From assembly GCA_002371235.1 (NCBI GenBank), contig DFGN01000028.1, positions 1-29,741 on the forward strand: a stretch of 29,741 nt of DNA, written 5' to 3'. The notes below the pieces were generated by a model that worked only from the letters and a program-made list of their open reading frames with translations, ran no database searches and had not been told where the DNA came from. This document shows positions 1-6,261 of this stretch, piece by piece (position 1 is the first letter of the stretch; the number at the start of each line of letters is the position of its first letter). Made by a program: the position numbers and the translations under genes. This DNA comes from Candidatus Saccharibacteria bacterium UBA3749 (GTDB taxonomy: Bacteria; Patescibacteriota; Saccharimonadia; Saccharimonadales; Saccharimonadaceae).

Positions 1-2596
1 TGCCATTAGTAGGATAGGCTGGGGCGGAGATAGTTTCCATGGGACCGTAGATTTTATCGCCGCTAGTGACGGTGGCATTAGGATTAGTAGACCAGCCAGC
101 GAAGCCGTAGCCTGCGCGCTTGAAGTTAGACGCAAGGAGGGTTACTGGGTCGCCTTCACCAACATTGGTTTGAGTGACGCTCTTTACTCCCGTGGTAGTA
201 TTGGTAGTACCCATACCATTGGGATTATCTGCGTTATTGCCGTCATATTGGATAGAATAAACTGGGACCCAGTGAGCGTAGAGAGTGATACCACTGCCTG
301 CACTGGAGCCTGCTGGGACGGTATAGGTAGTACCTACGCCGTATTCGGTATTTGCATTATCCGAGTTATCGGCTACGGTGGACCAACCTTTAATCTTCCA
401 ACCAGTTAAGGTCCATTTATTATAGGCAGCGAGTGTGCGAGTTTCTGTACCGGTGCTAGGGTTATTGGTGAGGTTAATCTTCTGCTCGCTAGTACCGTCG
501 GAGATAGTTGTTGTACAGCTGGCGTTGGCGCTGGCATAGGTCTGACAGTTATTGACGTAAGTGATAGTGTATTGCGGGATCCACTGGGCGTAGAGGGTGA
601 TAGTGGAGTCGGGAGCAAGGTTTAGCTTTGCAATTGAGGCACCAGCGGCAATGGATGTGCCGGTACCATCAGCCTTAGTATTCCAACCATTGAAGACCCA
701 GCCGGTCCTAGTGAAGCCGTTTGCTTGGGTATTAGTGGAGTTTATTTCTACGTTTTCCTGAGTTGTAGTGGTGCCGGTGACTGGATGTTCGGTGGTACCG
801 TTGCCATCGTAATTAATGGTAGCAGTGCCTTCGGAAACTATGCAACGTAAATTCTTCCTAAAATATCTATTACCACCCGCGGTCGTACTGGTGCCGGAAA
901 AATTTTGAACTCTAAGGTTAGAAGTGGAAAGATACACATAGTTAGCTATCAGATAAGAATGTGGGGTAGAAGACCAATAGTGACCGTAGTCGTTGGCCCC
1001 ATAGAAAGTAGCACCGTTAGTAAATCCCCCAGTAGCAAGGAAGGTGCTGGGGGCTGATGTGGTCTGATTAGAGGAAGAATAAACTGCAAAATTCATAAGA
1101 TTGATATACTGAGTAATAGTTGGTAAATCCCAGTTCTTGGGACAGATAGAAGTGGTAAGGCTAGCACTAGTGGAAGTGGTATTGGCTACAGCAGCATTCC
1201 AAGTATAATATGCACCATTATCACTATTGCCACTATTATTGGTTAAGCGAACTCTAGCTTGGTTTGTAGTGGAAGTATAGGAAATAGTATCACCAGCTGG
1301 AAGAGTAAAAGTAGTGTTTTCGACTAGGTCAGTATCATCGCTGGTGAGGGTGATAGTACCATCACCGTTAGGACCATCAGTACCACTGCGACCTAGGTTG
1401 AGGTTGGTAGTCATCCAACATAGTCTATCAGCAAGTTTAGAAACTGTGTATTGTTCTGGTTGTTCTGGGTTTTCTCCGGTTGTAACTTTGCCACGATAGT
1501 CTAGAAGGGTGGCAGCAGGAGCATTCTCAGCGGTAGTAATAGGTGAATTGTAACAGACTTCTGGACTCATATCCTGCATTAGGTTATGGTCTATTTGTTT
1601 CGGGTCAGTGGGTTGGGTTGCAGGAGCTGCAGTCATATCAGCTAGAGTTGCTTGTTTCCACTGAGCATAGAGGGTAATAGTACTACCAGCATTAGTTAGG
1701 TTATTTACTGATTCTCTGTCCTTATACCAATCACCAGTGCCATCTACATTAGTATTCCAGCCCCAGAAGGTCCAGAGTTTATCAGGATTACCAGTAATAG
1801 TATTATTGTTTGCATCAGTATAGGAAGATTCTTGTGGAGCTTTAATGGAGCCTGATGAAATGAGTTTAGTGGAGGTGCCTTCTTGGATACCTTGTTCTAT
1901 AGTACTGGATGGATTAGGATCATCTGGATTAGTATTTACTAATGTACCACCATTAGGATTAAAGGATACAGTATATTCAGTACATGTAGTATCCATAGTG
2001 AGATAGTAGACAATAGCACCATTAGTACCATTAGTATCATTAGCCATTCTATAAGTACCTGGAGTAATAGTACTGTCTACTTTAATACCATAGCTAATAT
2101 TAAAAGTATCATTAATATCAGTACTAGGACTAGCTGTATCAACTGATGATTTTAATAATGATTCAGTAGAAGATAATGGTGAGAAGATAGTAGAACTGGT
2201 GGGAGTAGTATCTAGTGTATAACCCCATTTGTTAGTATTATTATTACTACTAAGACTAGAAGTACCATCTACTGAAGTAAAGGAGGCTGTAGAATCTAGT
2301 GTATTATTAGTACTATCATACTTATATAGGTTACTACCAGTTGGGGTAGCTATAGTGAGGTTATAACCACTTCTACAGTCTGATACTACATTAATGGATT
2401 CACTATGAATAGAAGTACCATCTCCGGCTGGAGAGACATCTAGGGTAATAGAACTAGAGGTTGAGATGGATGCAGAGTAGGCGGAGACAGAAGATGGGTT
2501 AAGGACATTAAACATACTACTAAAAACTACAGTAAGGCCTAGAATACTAGACGCTCCTGCCACATAATGCTTCCAATATGTATTTTTATGTTTCAT
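1..2596 (-). CDS. Large secreted surface protein, FISUMP domain plus InlB-type repeats (3' end outside window)
   Basis: The frame is open from the ATG at 2594-2596 to the left edge (about 865 codons visible), so the C-terminus is missing. Residues 1-40 form a basic start, a hydrophobic stretch and a likely cleavage site near SVSAYS, which indicates export. A Ser/Thr/Asn-rich region follows. Around residues 210-320 there is an InlB B-repeat/Listeria-Bacteroides-type repeat ending in LYAQW. At about 345-585 lies a FISUMP (Fibrobacter succinogenes major paralogous) domain with DRLCWMTTNLNLG, CPKNWDLP, YWSS and LRCIV motifs. At least two more LYAQW/LYAHW-type repeats follow. The SD-like AAAGGTG lies 4 nt before the ATG. 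FISUMP domains have a C-type-lectin-like fold in surface proteins, so adhesion to a host cell is an inference. The codon use is more AT-rich than in the neighbouring core genes. It resembles the gene at the right edge. Confidence 0.85.
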   Translation of the reverse strand, partial: MKHKNTYWKHYVAGASSILGLTVVFSSMFNVLNPSSVSAYSASISTSSSITLDVSPAGDGTSIHSESINVVSDCRSGYNLTIATPTGSNLYKYDSTNNTLDSTASFTSVDGTSSLSSNNNTNKWGYTLDTTPTSSTIFSPLSSTESLLKSSVDTASPSTDINDTFNISYGIKVDSTITPGTYRMANDTNGTNGAIVYYLTMDTTCTEYTVSFNPNGGTLVNTNPDDPNPSSTIEQGIQEGTSTKLISSGSIKAPQESSYTDANNNTITGNPDKLWTFWGWNTNVDGTGDWYKDRESVNNLTNAGSTITLYAQWKQATLADMTAAPATQPTDPKQIDHNLMQDMSPEVCYNSPITTAENAPAATLLDYRGKVTTGENPEQPEQYTVSKLADRLCWMTTNLNLGRSGTDGPNGDGTITLTSDDTDLVENTTFTLPAGDTISYTSTTNQARVRLTNNSGNSDNGAYYTWNAAVANTTSTSASLTTSICPKNWDLPTITQYINLMNFAVYSSSNQTTSAPSTFLATGGFTNGATFYGANDYGHYWSSTPHSYLIANYVYLSTSNLRVQNFSGTSTTAGGNRYFRKNLRCIVSEGTATINYDGNGTTEHPVTGTTTTQENVEINSTNTQANGFTRTGWVFNGWNTKADGTGTSIAAGASIAKLNLAPDSTITLYAQWIPQYTITYVNNCQTYASANASCTTTISDGTSEQKINLTNNPSTGTETRTLAAYNKWTLTGWKIKGWSTVADNSDNANTEYGVGTTYTVPAGSSAGSGITLYAHWVPVYSIQYDGNNADNPNGMGTTNTTTGVKSVTQTNVGEGDPVTLLASNFKRAGYGFAGWSTNPNATVTSGDKIYGPMETISAPAYPTNG

Positions 2597-2635
2597 TAAA
2601 CACCTTTTTAATATATGACCTTTATCTGTCTATAT

Positions 2636-2662
2636 ATTATAGTGTTTGTGGTTAAATGTCAA
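2636..2662 (-). promoter_or_regulatory. Promoter of the left surface-protein gene
   Basis: On the minus strand TTGACA (2657-2662) and TATAAT (2636-2641) are separated by 15 bp; if TAATAT is taken as the -10 the spacing is 17 bp. The ATG lies about 40 nt further on, behind an SD-like AAAGGTG, so this gene has a conventional leader, unlike several neighbours. Confidence 0.65.
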
Positions 2663-2705
2663 TAGAAAATGGTGAGAATTTTGGCAGAAAACTATATGAC
2701 TTGCA

Positions 2706-2743
2706 TTTGCGACAATTTTTGCGACATGTTTGCGACAAGCGAC
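2706..2743. repeat. Three helically phased TTTGCGACA direct repeats
   Basis: TTTGCGACA occurs exactly at 2706-2714, 2718-2726 and 2729-2737, followed by a partial GCGAC at 2739-2743. The spacings of 12 and 11 bp put the copies on one face of the helix. They lie about 45-80 bp upstream of the -35 box of the surface-protein gene and about 40 bp downstream of the ftsA stop. This arrangement fits binding sites for an activator or repressor; the protein is unknown. Confidence 0.5.
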
Positions 2744-2778
2744 TTGAAGATGGGCCGCTTTACAAGGGTCGAAAGGAA

Positions 2779-4017
2779 TTAGAATTTTGAGAAAACTTTC
2801 TTAATGAAGCTCAGCGGATTAGAGCCGGAAGATTTTTTGCCGGATTTCTTGGATTTCTTGCCGGAAATAGCTAACAATTCCTCGCTTTCGGCGGCAAGCA
2901 TAGCAAGACCAATGGCGGTGGCAAATTCTGGTTTCTCTACTGCTTCAGCGACACCATCTAGTCCTTGTGGGACACCAATTTTGACGGCGGCCTCAAGCGC
3001 ATCTTTTGCAAAGACATCAATGTCGCGCATTTTGGCGCCACCACCCACGAGTACGATGCCCTCGGGCAAGCGCTGATCGTAATGAGCAGCTTTCAGCTTC
3101 TTGCGAATCTCGGCAAAGATTTCGTCAAGGCGAGCCTTTACTACTTCCTCAACTTCTTTACGGTCAAAAGTACGCTCTGGATTCTTCCCTACTTTGATGG
3201 CGATGGACTTCTCGGCATTAAAGTCACCGGTGATGAAGCGAGTCTTAATTTCTTCGGCTAATTCTGGATCAATGGCTAAGACAATGGCGAGGTCGTTGGT
3301 GATATTATTGGAACCAATCGGTATCACGCCAACATACTGGAGGTCACCTTCTTCATAGATAGCAATTGATGTAGTGGCGGCGCCAAAATCAACCACAGCG
3401 ACGCCATTTTCTTTCTGTTTTTCATTCAGGACGGCGCGCGCGGCTGCGACTGGGCTTGGAATAAGCCTCAGAGCCTGAACATCGGCCGTCGCCGTAGCTT
3501 TCTTGAGGTTCTCACAATTTGGTGTCAAAGCAGAAATAACATTAGCGCGGATTTCGAGACGAGCACCGGACATGCCGAGGGGATCCTTGATACCACCTTG
3601 GCCATCTAAGGCATACTCTAGCGGAACAACATCGAGTACATCGCGATTAGCGGGCACGCGACCAGAAACGGCAACTTCCTCAACACGGTCTAAATCTTCG
3701 TCATTAATCTCATGTTCTACGGTGCCAACTGCAATCATACCTTCAGCGTGGGTCGAAACCACCGTGGAACCATTAATTGATACATAAGCGCTTCGTACGT
3801 CATAACCACCCATGCGTTCTGCATCGCCGAGCATACGATCAATTGCGCCGGCGGGACCAGCGAGATTAGCTGGAACGCCCTTGCGCATGCCAGCAGACTT
3901 GCCCTCGTTATAACCAACGATGGCAATCTCACCATTCTTATTAACTGTAGCAATCACGGCACGAACATTCTCGGTGCCGACGTCGAGGCCTGTTACAAAA
4001 CGCTTATCATTATCCAT
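2779..4017 (-). CDS. ftsA: Cell division protein FtsA
   Basis: FtsA is an actin-like ATPase that tethers FtsZ to the membrane at the septum. The protein opens with the phosphate-1 loop (VTGLDVGTENVRAVIA), has a central VAVVDFGAATTSIAIY phosphate-2 motif and a late GIVLVGGGAKM adenosine motif, in the order of the actin/Hsp70 fold. It ends in a Lys/Ser-rich linker and an amphipathic tail (NPLSFIKKVFSKF), the usual membrane-targeting helix. At 412 residues it has typical length. I chose the ATG at 4017. A longer reading from a TTG at 4047 would begin upstream of the -10 box and has no conserved sequence. ftsZ is not adjacent: the next gene downstream is the surface protein. The TATAAT at 4024-4029 lies only 6 nt before the ATG, so the mRNA is probably leaderless. 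Confidence 0.93.
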   Translation of the reverse strand: MDNDKRFVTGLDVGTENVRAVIATVNKNGEIAIVGYNEGKSAGMRKGVPANLAGPAGAIDRMLGDAERMGGYDVRSAYVSINGSTVVSTHAEGMIAVGTVEHEINDEDLDRVEEVAVSGRVPANRDVLDVVPLEYALDGQGGIKDPLGMSGARLEIRANVISALTPNCENLKKATATADVQALRLIPSPVAAARAVLNEKQKENGVAVVDFGAATTSIAIYEEGDLQYVGVIPIGSNNITNDLAIVLAIDPELAEEIKTRFITGDFNAEKSIAIKVGKNPERTFDRKEVEEVVKARLDEIFAEIRKKLKAAHYDQRLPEGIVLVGGGAKMRDIDVFAKDALEAAVKIGVPQGLDGVAEAVEKPEFATAIGLAMLAAESEELLAISGKKSKKSGKKSSGSNPLSFIKKVFSKF

Positions 4018-4023
4018 AGTCTT

Positions 4024-4032
4024 ATTATAACA
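4024..4032 (-). promoter_or_regulatory. Extended -10 promoter of ftsA (leaderless)
   Basis: The minus strand reads TGTTATAAT, an extended -10 (TGnTATAAT), with TATAAT at 4024-4029 and exactly 6 nt to the ATG. Transcription would start at or next to the start codon. No good -35 box is seen. Confidence 0.65.
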
Positions 4033-4041
4033 TACTATATA

Positions 4042-4199
4042 TTTCAAGTTCTATTTTTCTCAACGATGAAATCTCGCCAAGATAAAAAAATTACAACGGC
4101 AGGCGGATTTTGTCGAAAATTTCAGTTTCCTTCAGAATCCGTGCTAGTTGTAATTATTATATGGAAGATTCCATATGTTTCAAAAATCTAGAACTGAAA
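4042..4199 (-). terminator. 158-bp imperfect palindrome downstream of map (element copy 1)
   Basis: A long inverted repeat centred near 4120. The outer arms are AGTTCTA (4047-4053) and TAGAACT (4189-4195), continued by TTTC/GAAA around a bulged A. The inner stem ATTACAAC...GTTGTAAT encloses a GGATTTTG/CAGAATCC stem. In the minus direction, which is the 3' flank of map, the inner stem is followed by a run of seven T, as in a rho-independent terminator. A side hairpin ATATGGAA/TTCCATAT lies at 4160-4176. The core is nearly the same as at 24686-24780, but the outer arms are different. The left end reaches the ftsA promoter. Confidence 0.75.
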
Positions 4200-4202
4200 T
4201 AC

Positions 4203-4997
4203 TTAGTCTGGCATGGTTAGGACTTCGTAGCCGTCGGCAGTAACGAGAACAGTGTGTTCGCAGTGACATCCGATGGAACCGTCTTTCATACGAACGGTCC
4301 AATTGCTATCCTTGTCAATATAATTCGACGGACGGCCGAGGCAAGACATCGGCTCGATGCAAATAGTGTCACCTTCGACAAGCCTGTAGCCATGGCCCCT
4401 TTTGCCATAATTAGGTACCTCAGGTTCCTCGTGCATGGATTTGCCAATGCCATGGCCAATATAATTCTCGATGACTCCAAGGTGCCCTTTCCTCAACACC
4501 TGCTCCACGGCATGACCAATATCGCCAATATGGGCTCCTGGTTTCACCTCTGCAATTCCTTCCCACATGGAAGATTCAGTCACCTCAATCATTTTCTTGA
4601 TGGCGGGACTGGCTTTTTGCCCTACGACCATAGTGAAAGCCGAATCGGTGAAATATCCTTTGTAATAAATGTCCAAATCAAACGAGACTTTGTCGCCTTC
4701 TTCTAGTGGCTCATCAGTAGGAGCACCGTGAACGAGAGCATCATTAATCGAAATACAAATGGCTCCCGGGAACTCCTCCTCGAGCATATCATAGGCCACC
4801 CCGGCGCCACGTTTCACAATTTCGGCACGCACCCAAGCATCAATTTGCTTGCCAGTCATGCCTGGTTTGACGTAGGCTTTCAAATCTCTTAAAAGGTTAC
4901 CTAAAATCTTGCCGCCTTCACGCATAGCTGTAATTTTGCGATCAACATCAGCCCTCGAGGCTGTCTCGAGGTTAATAATTCCCTGCTTATTCGCCAT
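4203..4997 (-). CDS. map: Type I methionine aminopeptidase
   Basis: Removes the N-terminal methionine of nascent proteins, in the cytoplasm, using a dinuclear metal site. All five metal ligands are visible in family order: two Asp in FDLDIYYKGYFTDSAF, His in GHGIGKSMHEEPEVPNYG, Glu in CIEPMS and Glu in CEHTVLVT. The length of 264 residues is that of a bare catalytic domain, without the N-terminal zinc finger of eukaryotic type I enzymes. The ATG lies inside the end of adk (11-nt overlap), so the two are probably translationally coupled. An adk-map pair is usual in bacterial ribosomal-protein operons; here it stands alone. The palindromic element at 4042-4199 begins 3 nt after the stop. Confidence 0.95.
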   Translation of the reverse strand: MANKQGIINLETASRADVDRKITAMREGGKILGNLLRDLKAYVKPGMTGKQIDAWVRAEIVKRGAGVAYDMLEEEFPGAICISINDALVHGAPTDEPLEEGDKVSFDLDIYYKGYFTDSAFTMVVGQKASPAIKKMIEVTESSMWEGIAEVKPGAHIGDIGHAVEQVLRKGHLGVIENYIGHGIGKSMHEEPEVPNYGKRGHGYRLVEGDTICIEPMSCLGRPSNYIDKDSNWTVRMKDGSIGCHCEHTVLVTADGYEVLTMPD

Positions 4998-5580
4998 AGC
5001 TTTTCTCGATTTCCTCTCCGTTTACGTCGTGGACTTGCTCGGTGGCATTTGGATTCATATCCTTGACTATGGCGACGAGACGCGCCGTGACTTCCTCGAT
5101 AGCACCAACTCCATCTACATGCGCTATAGGGATGTTCTTAGATTCGAGCATTGGCAGAATCAAACCGATGTTCTCATCAAAAACAGCAAAACGACGATCT
5201 ATAGATTCGCGCTCTTTGTCGTCATCGCGACCACGGAGAGCGAGCCGTTCGTAAAGTTCTTCTTTCGGTACATCAAGCACGATGGCGCCATTAATTTTGT
5301 CGGCCATATTCGCCACAATATACTCTGCCTGTTTCTTATCGCGTGGATAACCATCCAGAATAATATCAAATCCTTCTGCTTCAGATTTTGCAATTTGCTT
5401 GTCCATAATTTTGATGACATCCTCGTCTGGAATCAGTCCACCTCGATTAACAATCTCCTCGTAGCCACCATGCTCACGGATTGCGTCACCCACCGAAAGC
5501 CAGCGCCAACCAAAAATCTCAGACAAAGCTTTGCCTTGTGTTCCCTTGCCAGAGCCTGCTAAACCAAATAATATAATCAT
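4987..5580 (-). CDS. adk: Adenylate kinase
   Basis: Interconverts ATP + AMP and 2 ADP. The Walker A loop is GLAGSGKGTQ at the N-terminus, the AMP-binding part is DGYPRDKKQAEY, and the LID region is short (ALRGRDDDKERESIDRR), without the four-Cys zinc site. The length of 197 residues fits the short-LID type. I chose the ATG at 5580 because it has AGGAG five nt upstream and starts directly at the beta-1/P-loop; an in-frame upstream extension has no SD or homology. The last 11 nt overlap map. The C-terminus is charged and longer than usual. Confidence 0.93.
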   Translation of the reverse strand: MIILFGLAGSGKGTQGKALSEIFGWRWLSVGDAIREHGGYEEIVNRGGLIPDEDVIKIMDKQIAKSEAEGFDIILDGYPRDKKQAEYIVANMADKINGAIVLDVPKEELYERLALRGRDDDKERESIDRRFAVFDENIGLILPMLESKNIPIAHVDGVGAIEEVTARLVAIVKDMNPNATEQVHDVNGEEIEKSYGE

Positions 5581-5598
5581 GTTTTCTCCTTTATTAAA

Positions 5599-5607
5599 AT
5601 TATAGCA
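5599..5607 (-). promoter_or_regulatory. Extended -10 promoter of adk-map
   Basis: The minus strand reads TGCTATAAT (TATAAT at 5599-5604), then an AGGAG ribosome-binding site and the adk ATG. It directly abuts the T-tail of the rpsU terminator, so one unit ends where the next begins. The same TGNGCTATAAT form recurs before rpsU, tRNA-Asp and mutM. Confidence 0.65.
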
Positions 5608-5638
5608 CAAAAATCTCCCCTTTATACGGGGGAGATTT
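5605..5638 (-). terminator. rho-independent terminator of rpsU
   Basis: Perfect 10-bp stem AAATCTCCCC/GGGGAGATTT (5611-5620 with 5629-5638) with an 8-nt loop, followed on the minus strand by a T-run. It lies 2 nt after the rpsU stop codon. Confidence 0.88.
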
Positions 5639-5640
5639 GA

Positions 5641-5859
5641 TTACTTAAGTCCTAGTTTGATACGCTCGGTCTTCTCGGCCTTACGAGCCTCACGGATAAT
5701 TGCCTTAACACGACGCTCACGCTTCGACATAGGCTTAGCGAAACGCATCTGTGACTTCTTAAGAGGCATCATACCACTCTGAAGGACTTTGCGGTTGAAG
5801 CGGCGAATGATGTTCTCGTTGGCTTCACCCTGATCTTTTCTTGTTACTTTAATAGCCAT
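5641..5859 (-). CDS. rpsU: 30S ribosomal protein S21
   Basis: Small basic protein of 72 residues (MAIKVTRKDQGEANENIIRR...). It has the S21 pattern of an N-terminal strand, an R-F-N-R-K-V motif and a long Lys/Arg-rich helix. S21 joins the 30S platform late and helps initiation. I set the start at 5859; the frame stays open upstream, but those residues lie beyond the promoter and match nothing in S21. The -10 TATAAT (5870-5875) is 10 nt before the ATG and no SD is present, so the leader is very short or absent. The gene is monocistronic between its own promoter and terminator. Confidence 0.88.
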   Translation of the reverse strand: MAIKVTRKDQGEANENIIRRFNRKVLQSGMMPLKKSQMRFAKPMSKRERRVKAIIREARKAEKTERIKLGLK

Positions 5860-5869
5860 ATTAAGTATT

Positions 5870-5878
5870 ATTATAGCA
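5870..5878 (-). promoter_or_regulatory. Extended -10 promoter of rpsU
   Basis: The minus strand reads TGCTATAAT with TATAAT at 5870-5875, 10 nt upstream of the rpsU ATG. The sequence between holds no Shine-Dalgarno. Confidence 0.6.
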
Positions 5879-5908
5879 CAGATAGGGAGGAGTGGCAAGA
5901 GGGGAAAT

Positions 5909-6028
5909 GACGAGTCAGTCCTTTTGCTAAAGCAAAAGGACACCGGACTGCCTTGCTCGAGATATCGGAAACAAGTTTCCGATATTTACTCGCTGCGTTG
6001 TCCGGGCGAACTTCGTTCGTGACTCGTC
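5909..6028. repeat. Cloverleaf-like palindromic element, possible structured RNA
   Basis: A 120-bp block closed by a perfect 9-bp stem, GACGAGTCA (5909-5917) with TGACTCGTC (6020-6028). Inside are three arms. Arm A is a perfect 10-bp hairpin (5918-5927 with 5932-5941). Arm B has a 6-bp base CCGGAC/GTCCGG (5943-5948 with 6000-6005) and an 11-bp apical stem (5962-5972 with 5975-5985). Arm C is CGAAC/GTTCG (6007-6011 with 6015-6019). Together they form a four-way junction on either strand. There is no ORF and no convincing target-site duplication. It lies between the tRNA terminator and the rpsU promoter. It could be a mobile palindromic unit or an RNA; the sequence alone does not decide. Confidence 0.7.
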
Positions 6029-6049
6029 TAATACCAACCATCTAAATAA

Positions 6050-6071
6050 AAATAAAAGCCCCTCGGGCTTT
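6050..6071 (-). terminator. rho-independent terminator after tRNA-Asp
   Basis: Stem AAAGCCC/GGGCTTT (6055-6061 with 6065-6071), 3-nt loop, followed on the minus strand by TATTTTTATTT. It begins 13 nt after the encoded CCA of the tRNA. Confidence 0.85.
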
Positions 6072-6084
6072 AATCTTTATTTAG

Positions 6085-6161
6085 TGGCGGATCCGACGAG
6101 ACTCGAACTCGCGACCTCTGCCGTGACAGGGCAGCGCTCTAACCAACTGAGCTACGAATCC
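6085..6161 (-). tRNA. tRNA-Asp (GTC), CCA encoded
   Basis: Read on the minus strand, the 7-bp acceptor stem GGATTCG/CGGATCC has one G-U pair and is followed by discriminator G and a genomic CCA. The D-arm has AGCTCAGTTGGTTAGAGC, the anticodon stem-loop is CTGCC-CTGTCAC-GGCAG with anticodon GTC, and the T-arm contains GTTCGAGTC. The length of 77 nt includes CCA. It has its own promoter and terminator. Confidence 0.96.
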
Positions 6162-6170
6162 ACTGCTGTT

Positions 6171-6199
6171 ATTATAGCGCATTCTGGCCGCGAGCGCAA
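6171..6199 (-). promoter_or_regulatory. tRNA-Asp promoter
   Basis: The minus strand reads TTGCGC, a 17-bp spacer, then TATAAT (6171-6176), ending 9 nt before the mature tRNA 5' end. Confidence 0.6.
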
Positions 6200-6261
6200 G
6201 GGCCTTGTAAAGTCAAGTGGTAAAGGTGGGATTATAGCTGAGTTTTTTTAGAGAAACTTTC

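Noticed and set aside
170..1499. Plus-strand reading frames opposite the left surface gene (for example 170-409, 1314-1499)
   Set aside because: They are shadows of the long minus-strand gene, with no SD, promoter or recognisable protein.
4018..4047. Upstream start (TTG at 4047) for ftsA
   Set aside because: It would lie upstream of the -10 box and adds ten residues with no FtsA similarity; the ATG at 4017 is used.
5909..6028. A second tRNA or a degenerate tRNA in the cloverleaf-like block
   Set aside because: Stem lengths (9-bp closing stem, 10-bp and 11-bp arms) and the missing T-loop and anticodon loop do not fit a tRNA.
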